A stretch of 64,000 bases of DNA, from the NCBI GenBank assembly GCA_964602595.1, contig CAZRRO010000014.1:119775-183774 (forward strand). Reading direction: 5' to 3'. Origin of the DNA: CAIWAH01 sp964602595. Lineage in GTDB: Bacteria; Verrucomicrobiota; Verrucomicrobiia; Limisphaerales; UBA9464. The notes under the pieces were generated by a model. It ran no database searches, was not told where the DNA came from, and saw only the letters and a list, made by a program, of their open reading frames with translations. A program made the position numbers and the translations under genes. Positions 36,191 through 44,447 of the stretch are shown one piece after another (the stretch's first letter is position 1; each line of letters begins with the position of its first letter).

Positions 36191-38557
36191 TCAGGCGGCG
36201 TGCTGGTAGAGGGCGGTTTCGAGTTCCCGGAGGGCCGAGAGGTAGCCGGGCTTGCCGCCGAACAGGCCGACGATCTCCACCGGCGTGCCGAAGGCCGTGA
36301 GCGGGTCCACCTTGAGGATTTCCAGCGACTCGACGCTGGTGATGCCGCTGTCGGCGTATTTCTGGAGCAGGGCATCGAGGACAGCCCGGGCCTTGGCCCC
36401 ATGCTTGGCGAACACGCCGCGCTTCTTCACGCGGTCGGCCCGCTCCTTCCGGGTGAGCGGCGGCGCATCGAAGGCGACATGGCAGACGAGGTCGAAGGCG
36501 TCGTAGTCGCGGCCGACCTGCTCGGCGAGTTCGTCGAAGAAAACACCCTGCGCGGCCAGCTCCGTGAGAATGGCCTGCTTCTTGTCAGCGTCGTGCCAGA
36601 CCGTGAGGAACCGGTCGAGCGAAGCGTAGGCCTTGCGGACGGTCCGGCGGGAGTAGTCCTTGAGCGACTCGGTGATCAGTTTGCCGTGTTCGTCGAGGTA
36701 TTGGACGCGCTCGGTGGCGACCCGGACCTCGACGTTGTCCACGTAGTATTTGGCCGGGGGCGGACCCGTCGGGCTGTCCGGATCGGGGCCGGGGCCGTCC
36801 ACCAAGTAGGGCGGCACGTCGTCGTGCGCCGCGTCGGCGGGTTCCTCCGGGGGAACCACTGAGTCGTCATCCCCGGGTTCGTAGACCTGCGCCGGGTCGC
36901 CGTCGAAGGCGGGATCGGCAAACAGGGCGGTGGCCCGTTTGAAGTCCATGATGGTGAAGAACAGCTTGTCGTAGTCCTCGTTGATGCGGGTGCCGCGCCC
37001 GATGATCTGCTTGAACTCGGTCATCGAGCCGATGCGTTTGTCGAGGACGATGAGGCGGCAGGTCTGGGCGTCGACGCCCGTGGACATGAGCTGCGAGGTG
37101 CAGGCGATGACCGGATAGGTGGATTCGGGATCGATGAAGTTGTCGAGCTGCGCCTTGCCCTCGTCATTGTCGCCGGTGATGCGCATCACGTAGCGCGGGT
37201 TGGCCGCGGCGAGGTCGGCGTTGGCGTTGACCAGCGCCTGCCGCATCCGCTCCGCATGGTCGATGTTCTCGCAGAAGACGATGGTCTTGGCGAAGCGGTC
37301 GGTGGCCCGGAGAAACTCGGTGACCTTGGCGGCGACGACGGCGGTGCGCTTTTCGAGGATCAGGTTCCGGTCGAAGTCGCGGTCATTGTATTCGCGGTCC
37401 TGGATGACCTGGCCGTATTTGTCGGTCTGGCCGTCCTCGGGACGCCAGCCGTCTAGGTCTTTGTCGAGGCCGAGGCGGACGACCTTGTAGGGGGCGAGGA
37501 AGCCGTCGGCGATGCCTTGGCGCAGGGAGTAGGTGTAGATGGGTTCGCCGAAGTATTCGATGTTGGAGACCTCCTTGGTCTCCTTGGGTGTGGCGGTGAG
37601 GCCGATCTGGGTGGCGGTGGCGAAGTATTCGAGCACTTGCCGCCAGCGGGCGTCCTCCGCCGCACTGCCGCGATGGCATTCATCCACAATCACGAGGTCG
37701 AAGAACTCGCGGGAGAACTGCTTGTAGATGTTCCGCTCCTCCTCGGTGCCAGTGACGGCCTGATAGAGGCAGAGGTAGATCTCGAACGACTTGTCCACCG
37801 TGCGGTTCGTGATCTTGGTCATCGCCGTGCCGAACGGCTTGAAGTCGTTCGTCTTGGTCTGGTCGGCGAGGATGTTGCGGTCCACCAGAAAAAGGATGCG
37901 TTTCTTGGCGCCCGACTTCCACAGGCGCCAGATGATCTGGAATGCGGTGTAGGTCTTGCCCGTGCCGGTGGCCATGACCAGCAGCAGGCGGTTTTGCCCG
38001 CGGGCGATGGCGTCTACCGTGCGGTTGATGGCGGTGAGCTGGTAATAGCGCGGAGATTTCTGGGAACCGTCGTGGTAATAGTCCTGGGTGGCGACCGCGG
38101 CCTGGCCGGCGGTGTAGCCCTTGGCGGCGCGGAAGCGGGACCAGAGCTCCTCCGGCCCGGGAAACTGGTCGAGCGGGATCTCGCGGGTCACGGTGCCGCC
38201 CGCCGCCGTGCGGTCATGTTCCAGGAAAGCGTCGCCGTTGGAGCTATAGGCGAAGGGAACGTCGAGGATTTCGGCGTATTCCAGCGCCTGCTGCATCCCG
38301 GCACCGACCGAATGGGTGTTGTCCTTGGCCTCGATGACGGCCAGCGGCAGGTTCGGTTTGTAGGAGAGGAGGTAATCGGCCTTCTTCGCCTCGCCGCGCA
38401 TGACCATCTTGCCGCGGACGATCACGCGCCCCTTGGTGAAATAGGCCTCCTCCCGGATCTGCGTCATCAGATTCCACTTGTCCCCGTTCGCGCCGACTAG
38501 GGCAGGGGTGATGAACTTGGTGCGGATGTCCGCCTCGGTGAGGAGCTTCTTGTTCAT
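36191..38557 (-). CDS. hsdR: Type I restriction endonuclease/translocase subunit
   Basis: 788 residues from ATG 38555-38557 (MNKKLLTEADIRTKFITPAL). The N-terminal nuclease domain has the PD-(D/E)xK remnant around KADYLLSYKPNLPLAVIEAK. The helicase motor follows: Walker A ATGTGKT near 195-201, the DECH box near 291, TATPKET, and QIIGRGTRINEDYD (motif VI). The C-terminal part (about 600-788, ALLQKYADSGITSVESLEIL) fits the EcoEI-type HsdR C-terminal domain. It translocates DNA with ATP and cuts unmethylated DNA far from the site. First gene of the operon. Confidence 0.95.
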   Translation of the reverse strand: MNKKLLTEADIRTKFITPALVGANGDKWNLMTQIREEAYFTKGRVIVRGKMVMRGEAKKADYLLSYKPNLPLAVIEAKDNTHSVGAGMQQALEYAEILDVPFAYSSNGDAFLEHDRTAAGGTVTREIPLDQFPGPEELWSRFRAAKGYTAGQAAVATQDYYHDGSQKSPRYYQLTAINRTVDAIARGQNRLLLVMATGTGKTYTAFQIIWRLWKSGAKKRILFLVDRNILADQTKTNDFKPFGTAMTKITNRTVDKSFEIYLCLYQAVTGTEEERNIYKQFSREFFDLVIVDECHRGSAAEDARWRQVLEYFATATQIGLTATPKETKEVSNIEYFGEPIYTYSLRQGIADGFLAPYKVVRLGLDKDLDGWRPEDGQTDKYGQVIQDREYNDRDFDRNLILEKRTAVVAAKVTEFLRATDRFAKTIVFCENIDHAERMRQALVNANADLAAANPRYVMRITGDNDEGKAQLDNFIDPESTYPVIACTSQLMSTGVDAQTCRLIVLDKRIGSMTEFKQIIGRGTRINEDYDKLFFTIMDFKRATALFADPAFDGDPAQVYEPGDDDSVVPPEEPADAAHDDVPPYLVDGPGPDPDSPTGPPPAKYYVDNVEVRVATERVQYLDEHGKLITESLKDYSRRTVRKAYASLDRFLTVWHDADKKQAILTELAAQGVFFDELAEQVGRDYDAFDLVCHVAFDAPPLTRKERADRVKKRGVFAKHGAKARAVLDALLQKYADSGITSVESLEILKVDPLTAFGTPVEIVGLFGGKPGYLSALRELETALYQHAA

Positions 38558-39096
38558 CGGGGGAATCGCGCCGAGGGCGGCTCGGCTACGGCCAGCGCCA
38601 CCCGCCGTGGTGCGGGGGCTTCTCGCGGGGCAGTGCGGAACCGGTGCATGCGTGGGTGTCGGTTGCCGAACGCTACTCACCGGTGCACCCCGATGCCAAG
38701 CGGCCGCTGGCGGCAACTTTGGGGCGCGGCCGGAGAATCTGGCCGCCCGGAGCCACGTCCTCTGCCTAGCCGTTCACCGCCGCTAATTGCCACAACGCGT
38801 CTTCAATCGGCAGGGTGCCGGTGACGCCTTGTTGGATGCGGTCGCCATACACCTTGGGCCGCTGCTTCGAGGCAGACCAAGTGAGCGCGTCAATCTGCGC
38901 GCGTCGGCACTGCGGTTCCTGGGGCCGATCACGGCTGACTTCGACCTACCGGTCCGGCCGCGCACGATGGCGTCCGGCCTGCAATTCTCCGGCGACTCAG
39001 TCACGGGACAGGGCAGGCATGAACCGACTATTGCGCCGCTGTTGCGCGGCAATGAGCGGTGAACCGCGTTCGGTGCGGTAGGTCGTCGATCAAGAA
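38558..39096. other. Gene-free interval between hsdR and tRNA-Thr
   Basis: I see no credible gene in these 539 bases. Open frames are short, Arg/Pro-rich and without family features. The promoter of the type I operon must lie here (read to the left), but no clear -35/-10 pair stands out. No trace of the attachment repeat or of an integrase is visible on this side of the tRNA. Confidence 0.5.
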
Positions 39097-39171
39097 TGGA
39101 GCCAGCTGTCGGATTTGAACCGACGACCGACGGTTTACAAAACCGTAGCTCTACCACTGAGCTAAGCTGGC
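39097..39171 (-). tRNA. tRNA-Thr (anticodon UGU), CCA encoded
   Basis: The minus strand folds as a complete cloverleaf: acceptor GCCAGCT/AGCTGGC (7 pairs), D arm GCTC/GAGC, anticodon stem ACGGT/ACCGT with loop TTTGTAA (anticodon TGT, bases 39137-39139 on the plus strand), T arm GTCGG/CCGAC, discriminator T and encoded CCA. It carries the attachment site of the integrative element. The element lies on the 5' side of the tRNA, so its promoter now lies within element DNA. Confidence 0.97.
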
Positions 39172-39173
39172 AA
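39135..39173. repeat. Left attachment repeat (attL core)
   Basis: 39 bases identical to 50236-50274. It runs from the anticodon loop through the 5' end of tRNA-Thr and two bases beyond. Confidence 0.93.
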
Positions 39174-39259
39174 GACGTTGAAAATCAGGCAGTTACAGCT
39201 TGGATTCTGAGCATTAAAAACAGGTTGTAACCCGTTTTTATCACCCGAAGCTTAGCGGC

Positions 39260-40357
39260 ATGGAAAAAAGCCCCGTTGCAAAGGCCGTTTTTCGCAAAGT
39301 CGCTGAATGCTTGTATCGCCATGAGACGTCCGGCGGTTATTACGCCCTGCTCAAGCGAGGTGGCAAACAGTTTCGGAAATCCCTCGGGACCACCGATCGC
39401 CAACTGGCCCAACGCCGGCTTAGTGAATACCGGGACAAGGTTCACCGACTGACCGACGACACTGGCGCCAGTCGGGTGACGTTCTCCGAGTTTGCCGAAC
39501 GGTGGTGCGAAAATGCCGTGGTCCGGCTCAAGGAAAAGTCCGCCGTCCGGAAAAAACTGAGCGTGAAAAACCTCGGGAAGTTTTTCGGGCCAATGCCGGT
39601 GCGAAAAATCGCTCCCCGCGATTGCGAGGACTGGATGCGGGCGCGTTCGCCGGGAATATCCGCCTCCACCTTCAACAATGAGCGGGAAACCCTCCAATCG
39701 CTGTTTGCCGTGGCGAAGCGGGAAGGGGTGATCCTCGACAACCCGGCGGAAAATCTCCCGCGGCGGAAGGCGGATAAATCCAAGCCGGTAATTCCCACCC
39801 GGGAACAGTTTGCCTCCCTTCTGTCGGCAATCCAGACCTTGGACGCGCGGGCACGCCATGCCGGGACGCTGGTTGAATTGCTGGCTTACTCAGGAATGCG
39901 GCTCAACGAGGCGGTTTCCCTACGGTGGGGCGACATTGATTTCGACCGGGGGCTTTTCATGGTGACCGGTGGCGAAAGAGGGACGAAAAATCATGAGGTT
40001 CGGGCAGTGCCCATTTTCCCGAACCTGAGGGCGTTTTTGGACAAGCAACGGGAGGCTGGAGAGCCGGAAACCGAGGCGTTCGTGGTGCCCATCGCCAGCG
40101 CCAAGCGGGCAATGCTGTCCGCGTGCAAAAAAGCAGGGCTGCCCGAGTTTTTGCACCATTCGTTGCGCCATTTTTTCGTGAGCAACGCGATTGAACAGGG
40201 CGTGGATTTCAAGACGATTGCGGCGTGGGTCGGGCACAAGGACGGCGGCGTGCTCGTGGCGAAAACCTACGGCCATTTGCGCGACACCCATTCCGCGGAG
40301 ATGGCCAAGCGCATGACCTTCAATGCAAGAGAAGCCCAATCTGATTCCGGTGCCTAA
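39260..40357 (+). CDS. Tyrosine recombinase (phage-type integrase)
   Basis: 365 residues, normal for the family. The N-terminus (about 15-45) has an arm-binding-like segment with ETSGGYYALLKRGGKQFRKS; a core-binding domain covers roughly 70-150. The catalytic set is complete: Arg in LAYSGMRLNEAVSLRWGDID, His and Arg in FLHHSLRHFF, His in AAWVGHKDGG, and Tyr in VAKTYGHLRD. It cuts and rejoins DNA at the tRNA-Thr site 86 bases to its left. The frame overlaps the next gene's start by 35 bases. A copy of GTAACCCG, also found near the right end, lies at 39227-39234, in front of the start. Confidence 0.96.
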   Translation: MEKSPVAKAVFRKVAECLYRHETSGGYYALLKRGGKQFRKSLGTTDRQLAQRRLSEYRDKVHRLTDDTGASRVTFSEFAERWCENAVVRLKEKSAVRKKLSVKNLGKFFGPMPVRKIAPRDCEDWMRARSPGISASTFNNERETLQSLFAVAKREGVILDNPAENLPRRKADKSKPVIPTREQFASLLSAIQTLDARARHAGTLVELLAYSGMRLNEAVSLRWGDIDFDRGLFMVTGGERGTKNHEVRAVPIFPNLRAFLDKQREAGEPETEAFVVPIASAKRAMLSACKKAGLPEFLHHSLRHFFVSNAIEQGVDFKTIAAWVGHKDGGVLVAKTYGHLRDTHSAEMAKRMTFNAREAQSDSGA

Positions 40358-41138
40358 CTTGGCGACGTTCCGCTTTGGGGATTTGCTGCCGCAAGCGACG
40401 ACTGACAGTCCGGTCAAACTTGCCGCGATAGAAATGCTCCGCGCTTACGAGGAAATTTGGCAGATTATGCCTCTGGAGATTCGGGATTTTTCGCTTCGGG
40501 GCATGAAGGCTTTGGGTTTGCCAATCGAATATCCGAGCTTTCCGTTTTGGGTGGAAAGAGCAGCAAGGCAGGTCGTCTTCCTGTGCTTTCCGACCTTGAA
40601 GGATTTCCGGTTTGATCGGGTGGATGCCGAAATGTCGGGGCGGCTTGTCGGCCACATGTTGGCCCTCGCGACTCATGCCAAAAATGGCACGGCCATTTTT
40701 GCTAAGCCCGATCTCCAAAACATGCCTCAGGTCCAGAGGTTTTACGCCCGCATTTATGACCCGCTTCGGACTCTTTTAGCCCAAGGAGTGGTGCCTGACG
40801 TGGACGAGACGGAGAAGTTTTTGAAGGGGGTGAATTTCGCGTTTTCGCGGACGTTTGACGCCATGGGATGGCCCAAGGGATGGAACTCCAACAGCCCTGT
40901 TTTGATAGCCCTCTGCATCGGGTGGCGTTACATCGCTAACAAGTCGCCATCGCTGACGGACCTCCATCGGCAGCTTGCCGACCTCCTTGGGAAGCAGGAA
41001 GTGGGCAGCGAAGACCGGGTGAAAAAGATATGCCACCGCCTCGGTTTGCGGTTCAGCGGGAACCGCACTTTGGACAGTCAAGGGACAAGCGCGGATTTGG
41101 CTGTCCCTAGTTTACCCGAGACCATTCCTGATAAGTGA
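40323..41138 (+). CDS. Hypothetical protein of the integrative element
   Basis: 271 residues; ATG at 40323 lies inside the last 35 bases of the integrase gene, another ATG at 40434 is possible. I do not recognise a family. The protein is mostly soluble, with aromatic-rich segments (YPSFPFWVERAARQVVFLCF, LIALCIGWRYIANKSPSL) and a basic tail that includes RVKKICHRLGLRFSGNRT. It is less GC-rich at the third position than the genes after it, and follows the integrase directly, a position where element-control genes are common. Function unknown. Confidence 0.6.
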   Translation: MQEKPNLIPVPNLATFRFGDLLPQATTDSPVKLAAIEMLRAYEEIWQIMPLEIRDFSLRGMKALGLPIEYPSFPFWVERAARQVVFLCFPTLKDFRFDRVDAEMSGRLVGHMLALATHAKNGTAIFAKPDLQNMPQVQRFYARIYDPLRTLLAQGVVPDVDETEKFLKGVNFAFSRTFDAMGWPKGWNSNSPVLIALCIGWRYIANKSPSLTDLHRQLADLLGKQEVGSEDRVKKICHRLGLRFSGNRTLDSQGTSADLAVPSLPETIPDK

Positions 41139-41169
41139 CGAATCGCCCCGCAGAAATGGGGCGATTCAA

Positions 41170-41361
41170 ATGAACGAAAACAAGAAACTCGCACTGTCCA
41201 GAACCGAAGCCGCCGAAACCATCGGCGTTTCGCCCATCACCATTGACCGCCTTGTGAAGCGCGGTCTGCTCAAGCCCTCGCGGGCCACCCGGCGTCCCCT
41301 GTTTCCCGTCTGGGAGATTGAACGCTTTCTCCGCGAGACCACCGGGGAGATTCCCGCGTGA
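41170..41361 (+). CDS. Excisionase-like helix-turn-helix protein
   Basis: 63 residues: ALSRTEAAETIGVSPITIDRLVKRG followed by the wing-like LFPVWEIERFL. This is the MerR/excisionase-type HTH_17 fold of AlpA-like proteins. Such proteins bend DNA to favour excision, or activate element genes. The stop overlaps the GTG start of the primase-like gene (41358-41361), so the two are coupled. Confidence 0.82.
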   Translation: MNENKKLALSRTEAAETIGVSPITIDRLVKRGLLKPSRATRRPLFPVWEIERFLRETTGEIPA

Positions 41362-42335
41362 ACGCCTCCCTCCCTCTGCCGCCGAAGCTCCGGCGGGAAC
41401 TGGAGAACCCGGCCCCACCGGGCCAACGCCACGACCAGATCAAACGGTTGGCGTGCGCCTTGGTGGGGCAGGGGTTAACCGCCGCGGAATGCTTCGCCCT
41501 CCTGCGTCCCCGGTATGGTCCCGACGTGCCAGACCGGGAGATTGAAAGCCTTCTCCGCTGGTCGGGGAGCCGGATTTCAGGGGCTAGGAGGCTTCCCGGC
41601 CAGCCTCCCTCCGTCCCTCCTGGCCTCCCTCGCGCCCGGTCCCAAGCCTCCCCGGACCCCGCCAAAGCCATCGGGCGTTTCCTCCAAGGCTTCCAAGCCG
41701 GGGAAGAAGCCTTGTTTGAAGCCTCCCCGGTTCCCCTGTCGGGAGACTGGCAGGAAGACGCGGGGCTTCTCCTCGGCTCCCTCTATGCCCCGGCCGACCG
41801 GGTTAACCTCGTTTGGGAATTCTCCCTTGAGGGGGAAAAAGCCCGGCCAGTGGGGAAAGGGTTAACCCTCCCCGGTGCCGACTGGCTTTCACGTTTCCGG
41901 GAAAGGGGGATTCCCCACGGGGACGCCGGGGCGTGGATTCGTCTCAACCCCCTTGCGGGAAACGGGGTTGCCGATGCCGACGTGGGGGATTTCCGCTTCG
42001 CGCTGTTGGAGTGCGACGGGGTTTCTCTCCCCCTGCAAACCCGGTTGTTCTCCCGGTTACCCCTCCCCATCGCCGCGCTCGTCGCCAGCGGCGGACGCTC
42101 GCTTCACGCGTGGGTGCGGATTAACGCCCCGGACGCGGCGAGTTATCGGGAAACGGTGGGGGAAATCTTCCGCCGGTTAACCCCGCTGGGAATTGATCCC
42201 GCCAACCGCAACCCCTCGCGGCTCGCCCGTCTCCCCGGCGTCTCCCGGAAAATCGGCGGCGTGGGGGATACCCGCCAACGCCTGCTTTACCTCAACCCGT
42301 CCGCGTCCGCCTGCCAGCCCATTTTGCCCGCATGA
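41358..42335 (+). CDS. Primase-polymerase-like replication protein
   Basis: 325 residues, GTG start overlapping the HTH stop. The N-terminal 110 residues are helical and Pro-rich. The rest looks like a small archaeo-eukaryotic-type primase/RepB-like domain: FRFALLECDGVSLPLQTRLF, then ALVASGGRSLHAWVRINAPD and the conserved NRNPSRLARLPGVSRKIG. Such enzymes prime replication of small integrative elements. It is followed with a four-base overlap by a DUF3631 ATPase, the usual partner. Confidence 0.75.
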   Translation: MNASLPLPPKLRRELENPAPPGQRHDQIKRLACALVGQGLTAAECFALLRPRYGPDVPDREIESLLRWSGSRISGARRLPGQPPSVPPGLPRARSQASPDPAKAIGRFLQGFQAGEEALFEASPVPLSGDWQEDAGLLLGSLYAPADRVNLVWEFSLEGEKARPVGKGLTLPGADWLSRFRERGIPHGDAGAWIRLNPLAGNGVADADVGDFRFALLECDGVSLPLQTRLFSRLPLPIAALVASGGRSLHAWVRINAPDAASYRETVGEIFRRLTPLGIDPANRNPSRLARLPGVSRKIGGVGDTRQRLLYLNPSASACQPILPA

Positions 42336-43558
42336 ACTCACTGACACCCGAAGCGGCCGCCCAAGCTCTCGACGAAGCCACCCGACTGGCCTTGGCGCCG
42401 GCACCGGCCAAACCGCCGGCAAAGTCCGCGCCCCTGCAAGGCCGGGCGGTCTGTTTTCCACCGCCCGAACCTTGGCCCGAACCGGTTAACGGGGCGGAAA
42501 TGCTGGCGGCCATGGCGGAAACCTTTTCCCGGCACTTGGCGTTGCCGGCGGGAGCCGCCTACGCCCTCGCCCTCTGGTGCTGCCATGCCCACGTCTTTGA
42601 CGCCTTCCAGTGCTCCCCGCGGCTTAACCTCCGGTCGCCGGAAAAGGGCTGCGGAAAATCCACCGCGCTGGATCTCGTCGCGCTGTTGGTCCCGAAGCCG
42701 GTGAAGACGGAAAACATTTCCGTGGCCCCGCTGTTTCGGGTGGTGGAGATGGACGCCCCCACGCTGTTGGTGGACGAAGCGGACAGCTTCCTCAAAGGCA
42801 ACGAAGAGCTGCGGGGCCTGTTGAACGCGGGGCACCGCCGCGGGGGACAAGTCCTGCGGTGCGTGGGCGACAACCACGACGTCCGGGCCTTCACTGTCTT
42901 CGCCCCCGTCGTGCTGGCCGGCATCGGCCAGCTTCCCTCGACACTTCACGACCGCAGCGTCGTGATTCCCTTGGTGCGGGCCAAGCCGGGGGAAGTCTTG
43001 GTGCGCTTCGATTCCCGGCGCACGTCCTCCGAGGGGAAACTATGCCGGCAAGCCGCCCGCTGGACGGCTGACCACCGGGCGCAGATTGAAGCCTGCGACC
43101 CCGGATTGCCCGCCGGCTGCCACAACCGGACGGCCGACAACTGGCGTCCGCTCTTTGCCCTCGCCGAAGTGGCCGGCGGCCCGTGGCCGGAGCGGGCGCA
43201 CCAAGCCTTTGCGGCCCTCGAATCCGGCACAGACTTGGCCGCGCATGGCCGCGGCGTGCAATTGCTCGCCGATCTCCGCGACCTGTTCGCCGCGACGGGG
43301 GAGTCCCGGTTGCCGTCGCGCCGCATCTGCGACGCGTTGGGCCAGCAGGAGGACCGCCCATGGCCGGAAATCCGCGACGGCTGGCCCATCTCCCCGGTGC
43401 AATTGTCCAAACTGCTGAAACCCTTCGGGATTTCCCCGCGTGACATGCGCGTGGGAATTGAGGTTCTGAAGGGCTACCACGCCGAAGACTTCGCCGACGC
43501 CTTTGCGCGTTACCTGCCACCCACCGACGGAAACGCTACACCCGCGACAAACCAATGA
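42332..43558 (+). CDS. DUF3631-family ATPase (helicase-like)
   Basis: 408 residues from ATG 42332. Walker A is in RSPEKGCGKSTALDLVALL, Walker B in APTLLVDEADSFLKGNEELR, and VFAPVVLAGIGQLPSTLHDRSVVIPL is the typical sensor region of DUF3631 ATPases found in phages and integrative elements. The C-terminal part (about 270-408) includes the DUF3631 block with RRICDALGQQEDRPWPEIRD and a winged-helix-like end. It probably unwinds DNA for the adjacent primase-polymerase. Confidence 0.85.
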   Translation: MNSLTPEAAAQALDEATRLALAPAPAKPPAKSAPLQGRAVCFPPPEPWPEPVNGAEMLAAMAETFSRHLALPAGAAYALALWCCHAHVFDAFQCSPRLNLRSPEKGCGKSTALDLVALLVPKPVKTENISVAPLFRVVEMDAPTLLVDEADSFLKGNEELRGLLNAGHRRGGQVLRCVGDNHDVRAFTVFAPVVLAGIGQLPSTLHDRSVVIPLVRAKPGEVLVRFDSRRTSSEGKLCRQAARWTADHRAQIEACDPGLPAGCHNRTADNWRPLFALAEVAGGPWPERAHQAFAALESGTDLAAHGRGVQLLADLRDLFAATGESRLPSRRICDALGQQEDRPWPEIRDGWPISPVQLSKLLKPFGISPRDMRVGIEVLKGYHAEDFADAFARYLPPTDGNATPATNQ

Positions 43559-43750
43559 ACACGGGCCTTCCGTCGGGTAATCCGAGCCGCGACACGGTTC
43601 CGGCTGTCGCGCTTCGCCAAAGGCGAGAATCCCCAGCAATCACGGGCCTTGTAGCGCCTGTCGCGCCTGAGCGGAGGGAAATACGGCCGCGGGGCCTTCG
43701 CGGCGGCTGTCCCCGCCGGTGCGTTCCGCCGGCTTCCCCCTTGCCAAGCA

Positions 43751-43768
43751 GGGTAAGACGGGTAAGAC
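43751..43768 (+). repeat. Tandem 9-base repeat before the toxin-antitoxin pair
   Basis: GGGTAAGAC occurs twice without spacer, ending 9 bases before the AbrB-type gene's GTG. It lies where its operator would be. A chance repeat is possible. The 218 bases between the ATPase and this gene hold nothing else that I recognise. Confidence 0.4.
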
Positions 43769-43776
43769 ATCGCTTC

Positions 43777-44028
43777 GTGAGCACGGCGACACTTTCCACC
43801 AAGGGCCAATTGGTCATCCCCAGCCGCTTCCGGCTGGCCCTGCATCTCCAACCCGGGGACAAGGTGGCTCTGGCCCTCGAAGGCGACCGCTTGGTGATTG
43901 AGCGGGCCAAGTCCGACAAGGCCCGGCTGGTGAAGGGCAAGGACGGCCGCAAGGTGCTCGTCGCCCCGGCCGATGCCCCGCCAATGACCGCGGAGTCCGT
44001 TAAAGCTCTCCTTGCCGATTTCCCGTGA
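43777..44028 (+). CDS. vapB: AbrB/MazE-type antitoxin
   Basis: 83 residues from GTG 43777; the frame is open upstream into the spacer but the family start is STATLSTKGQLVIPSRFR. This is the AbrB-type swapped-hairpin DNA-binding domain (LHLQPGDKVALALEGDRLVI). The C-terminal part is charged and would fold on the toxin. The last bases overlap the toxin's GTG start in a GTGA, so the two are co-translated. It likely represses its own operon with the toxin. Confidence 0.82.
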   Translation: MSTATLSTKGQLVIPSRFRLALHLQPGDKVALALEGDRLVIERAKSDKARLVKGKDGRKVLVAPADAPPMTAESVKALLADFP

Positions 44029-44420
44029 GCCATCTGCTGGACGTCAATTTCCTGCTGGCCTGTGCGTGGAAATCCCACGCCGCCCACGCGCAAGCCTCCG
44101 CTTGGCTGGCGCGGCAAAAGACCTTTGCCACCTGTCCCATTTCCCAGCTCGGCTTTCTGCGGGTAAGCCTGAGTCCCGGCTACCGGGCCAGCTACGCCGA
44201 CGCCCTCGCGGCCTTGGAAGACATCACCGGCCGCGCCGGCGCGGAATTCCTCGCCGATGATGCTTCCCCCGCCAAGGTGCCCGCAGTGACCAGCCATGCG
44301 GACGTCACCGACGCCTACCTCGTGACCCTCGCCAAGGCCCACAAGCTCAAGCTGGCCACTCTCGACGAAGTGCTTTGCGGAAAACAGTGGGCCAAGGGCA
44401 CCGCGGAAAACCCGCTGTAA
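44025..44420 (+). CDS. vapC: PIN-domain toxin, VapC family
   Basis: 131 residues, GTG start. The acidic residues of a PIN RNase are present: Asp in LLDVNFLLA, the following CPISQLGFLRVS block, and DVTDAYLVTLAKAHKLKLATLDE with three acidic positions. It would cut RNA when free of its antitoxin. The pair probably stabilises the integrative element. Confidence 0.87.
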   Translation: MSHLLDVNFLLACAWKSHAAHAQASAWLARQKTFATCPISQLGFLRVSLSPGYRASYADALAALEDITGRAGAEFLADDASPAKVPAVTSHADVTDAYLVTLAKAHKLKLATLDEVLCGKQWAKGTAENPL

Positions 44421-44447
44421 CTCCATCGGGGGAAACGCCCGGCGGCC

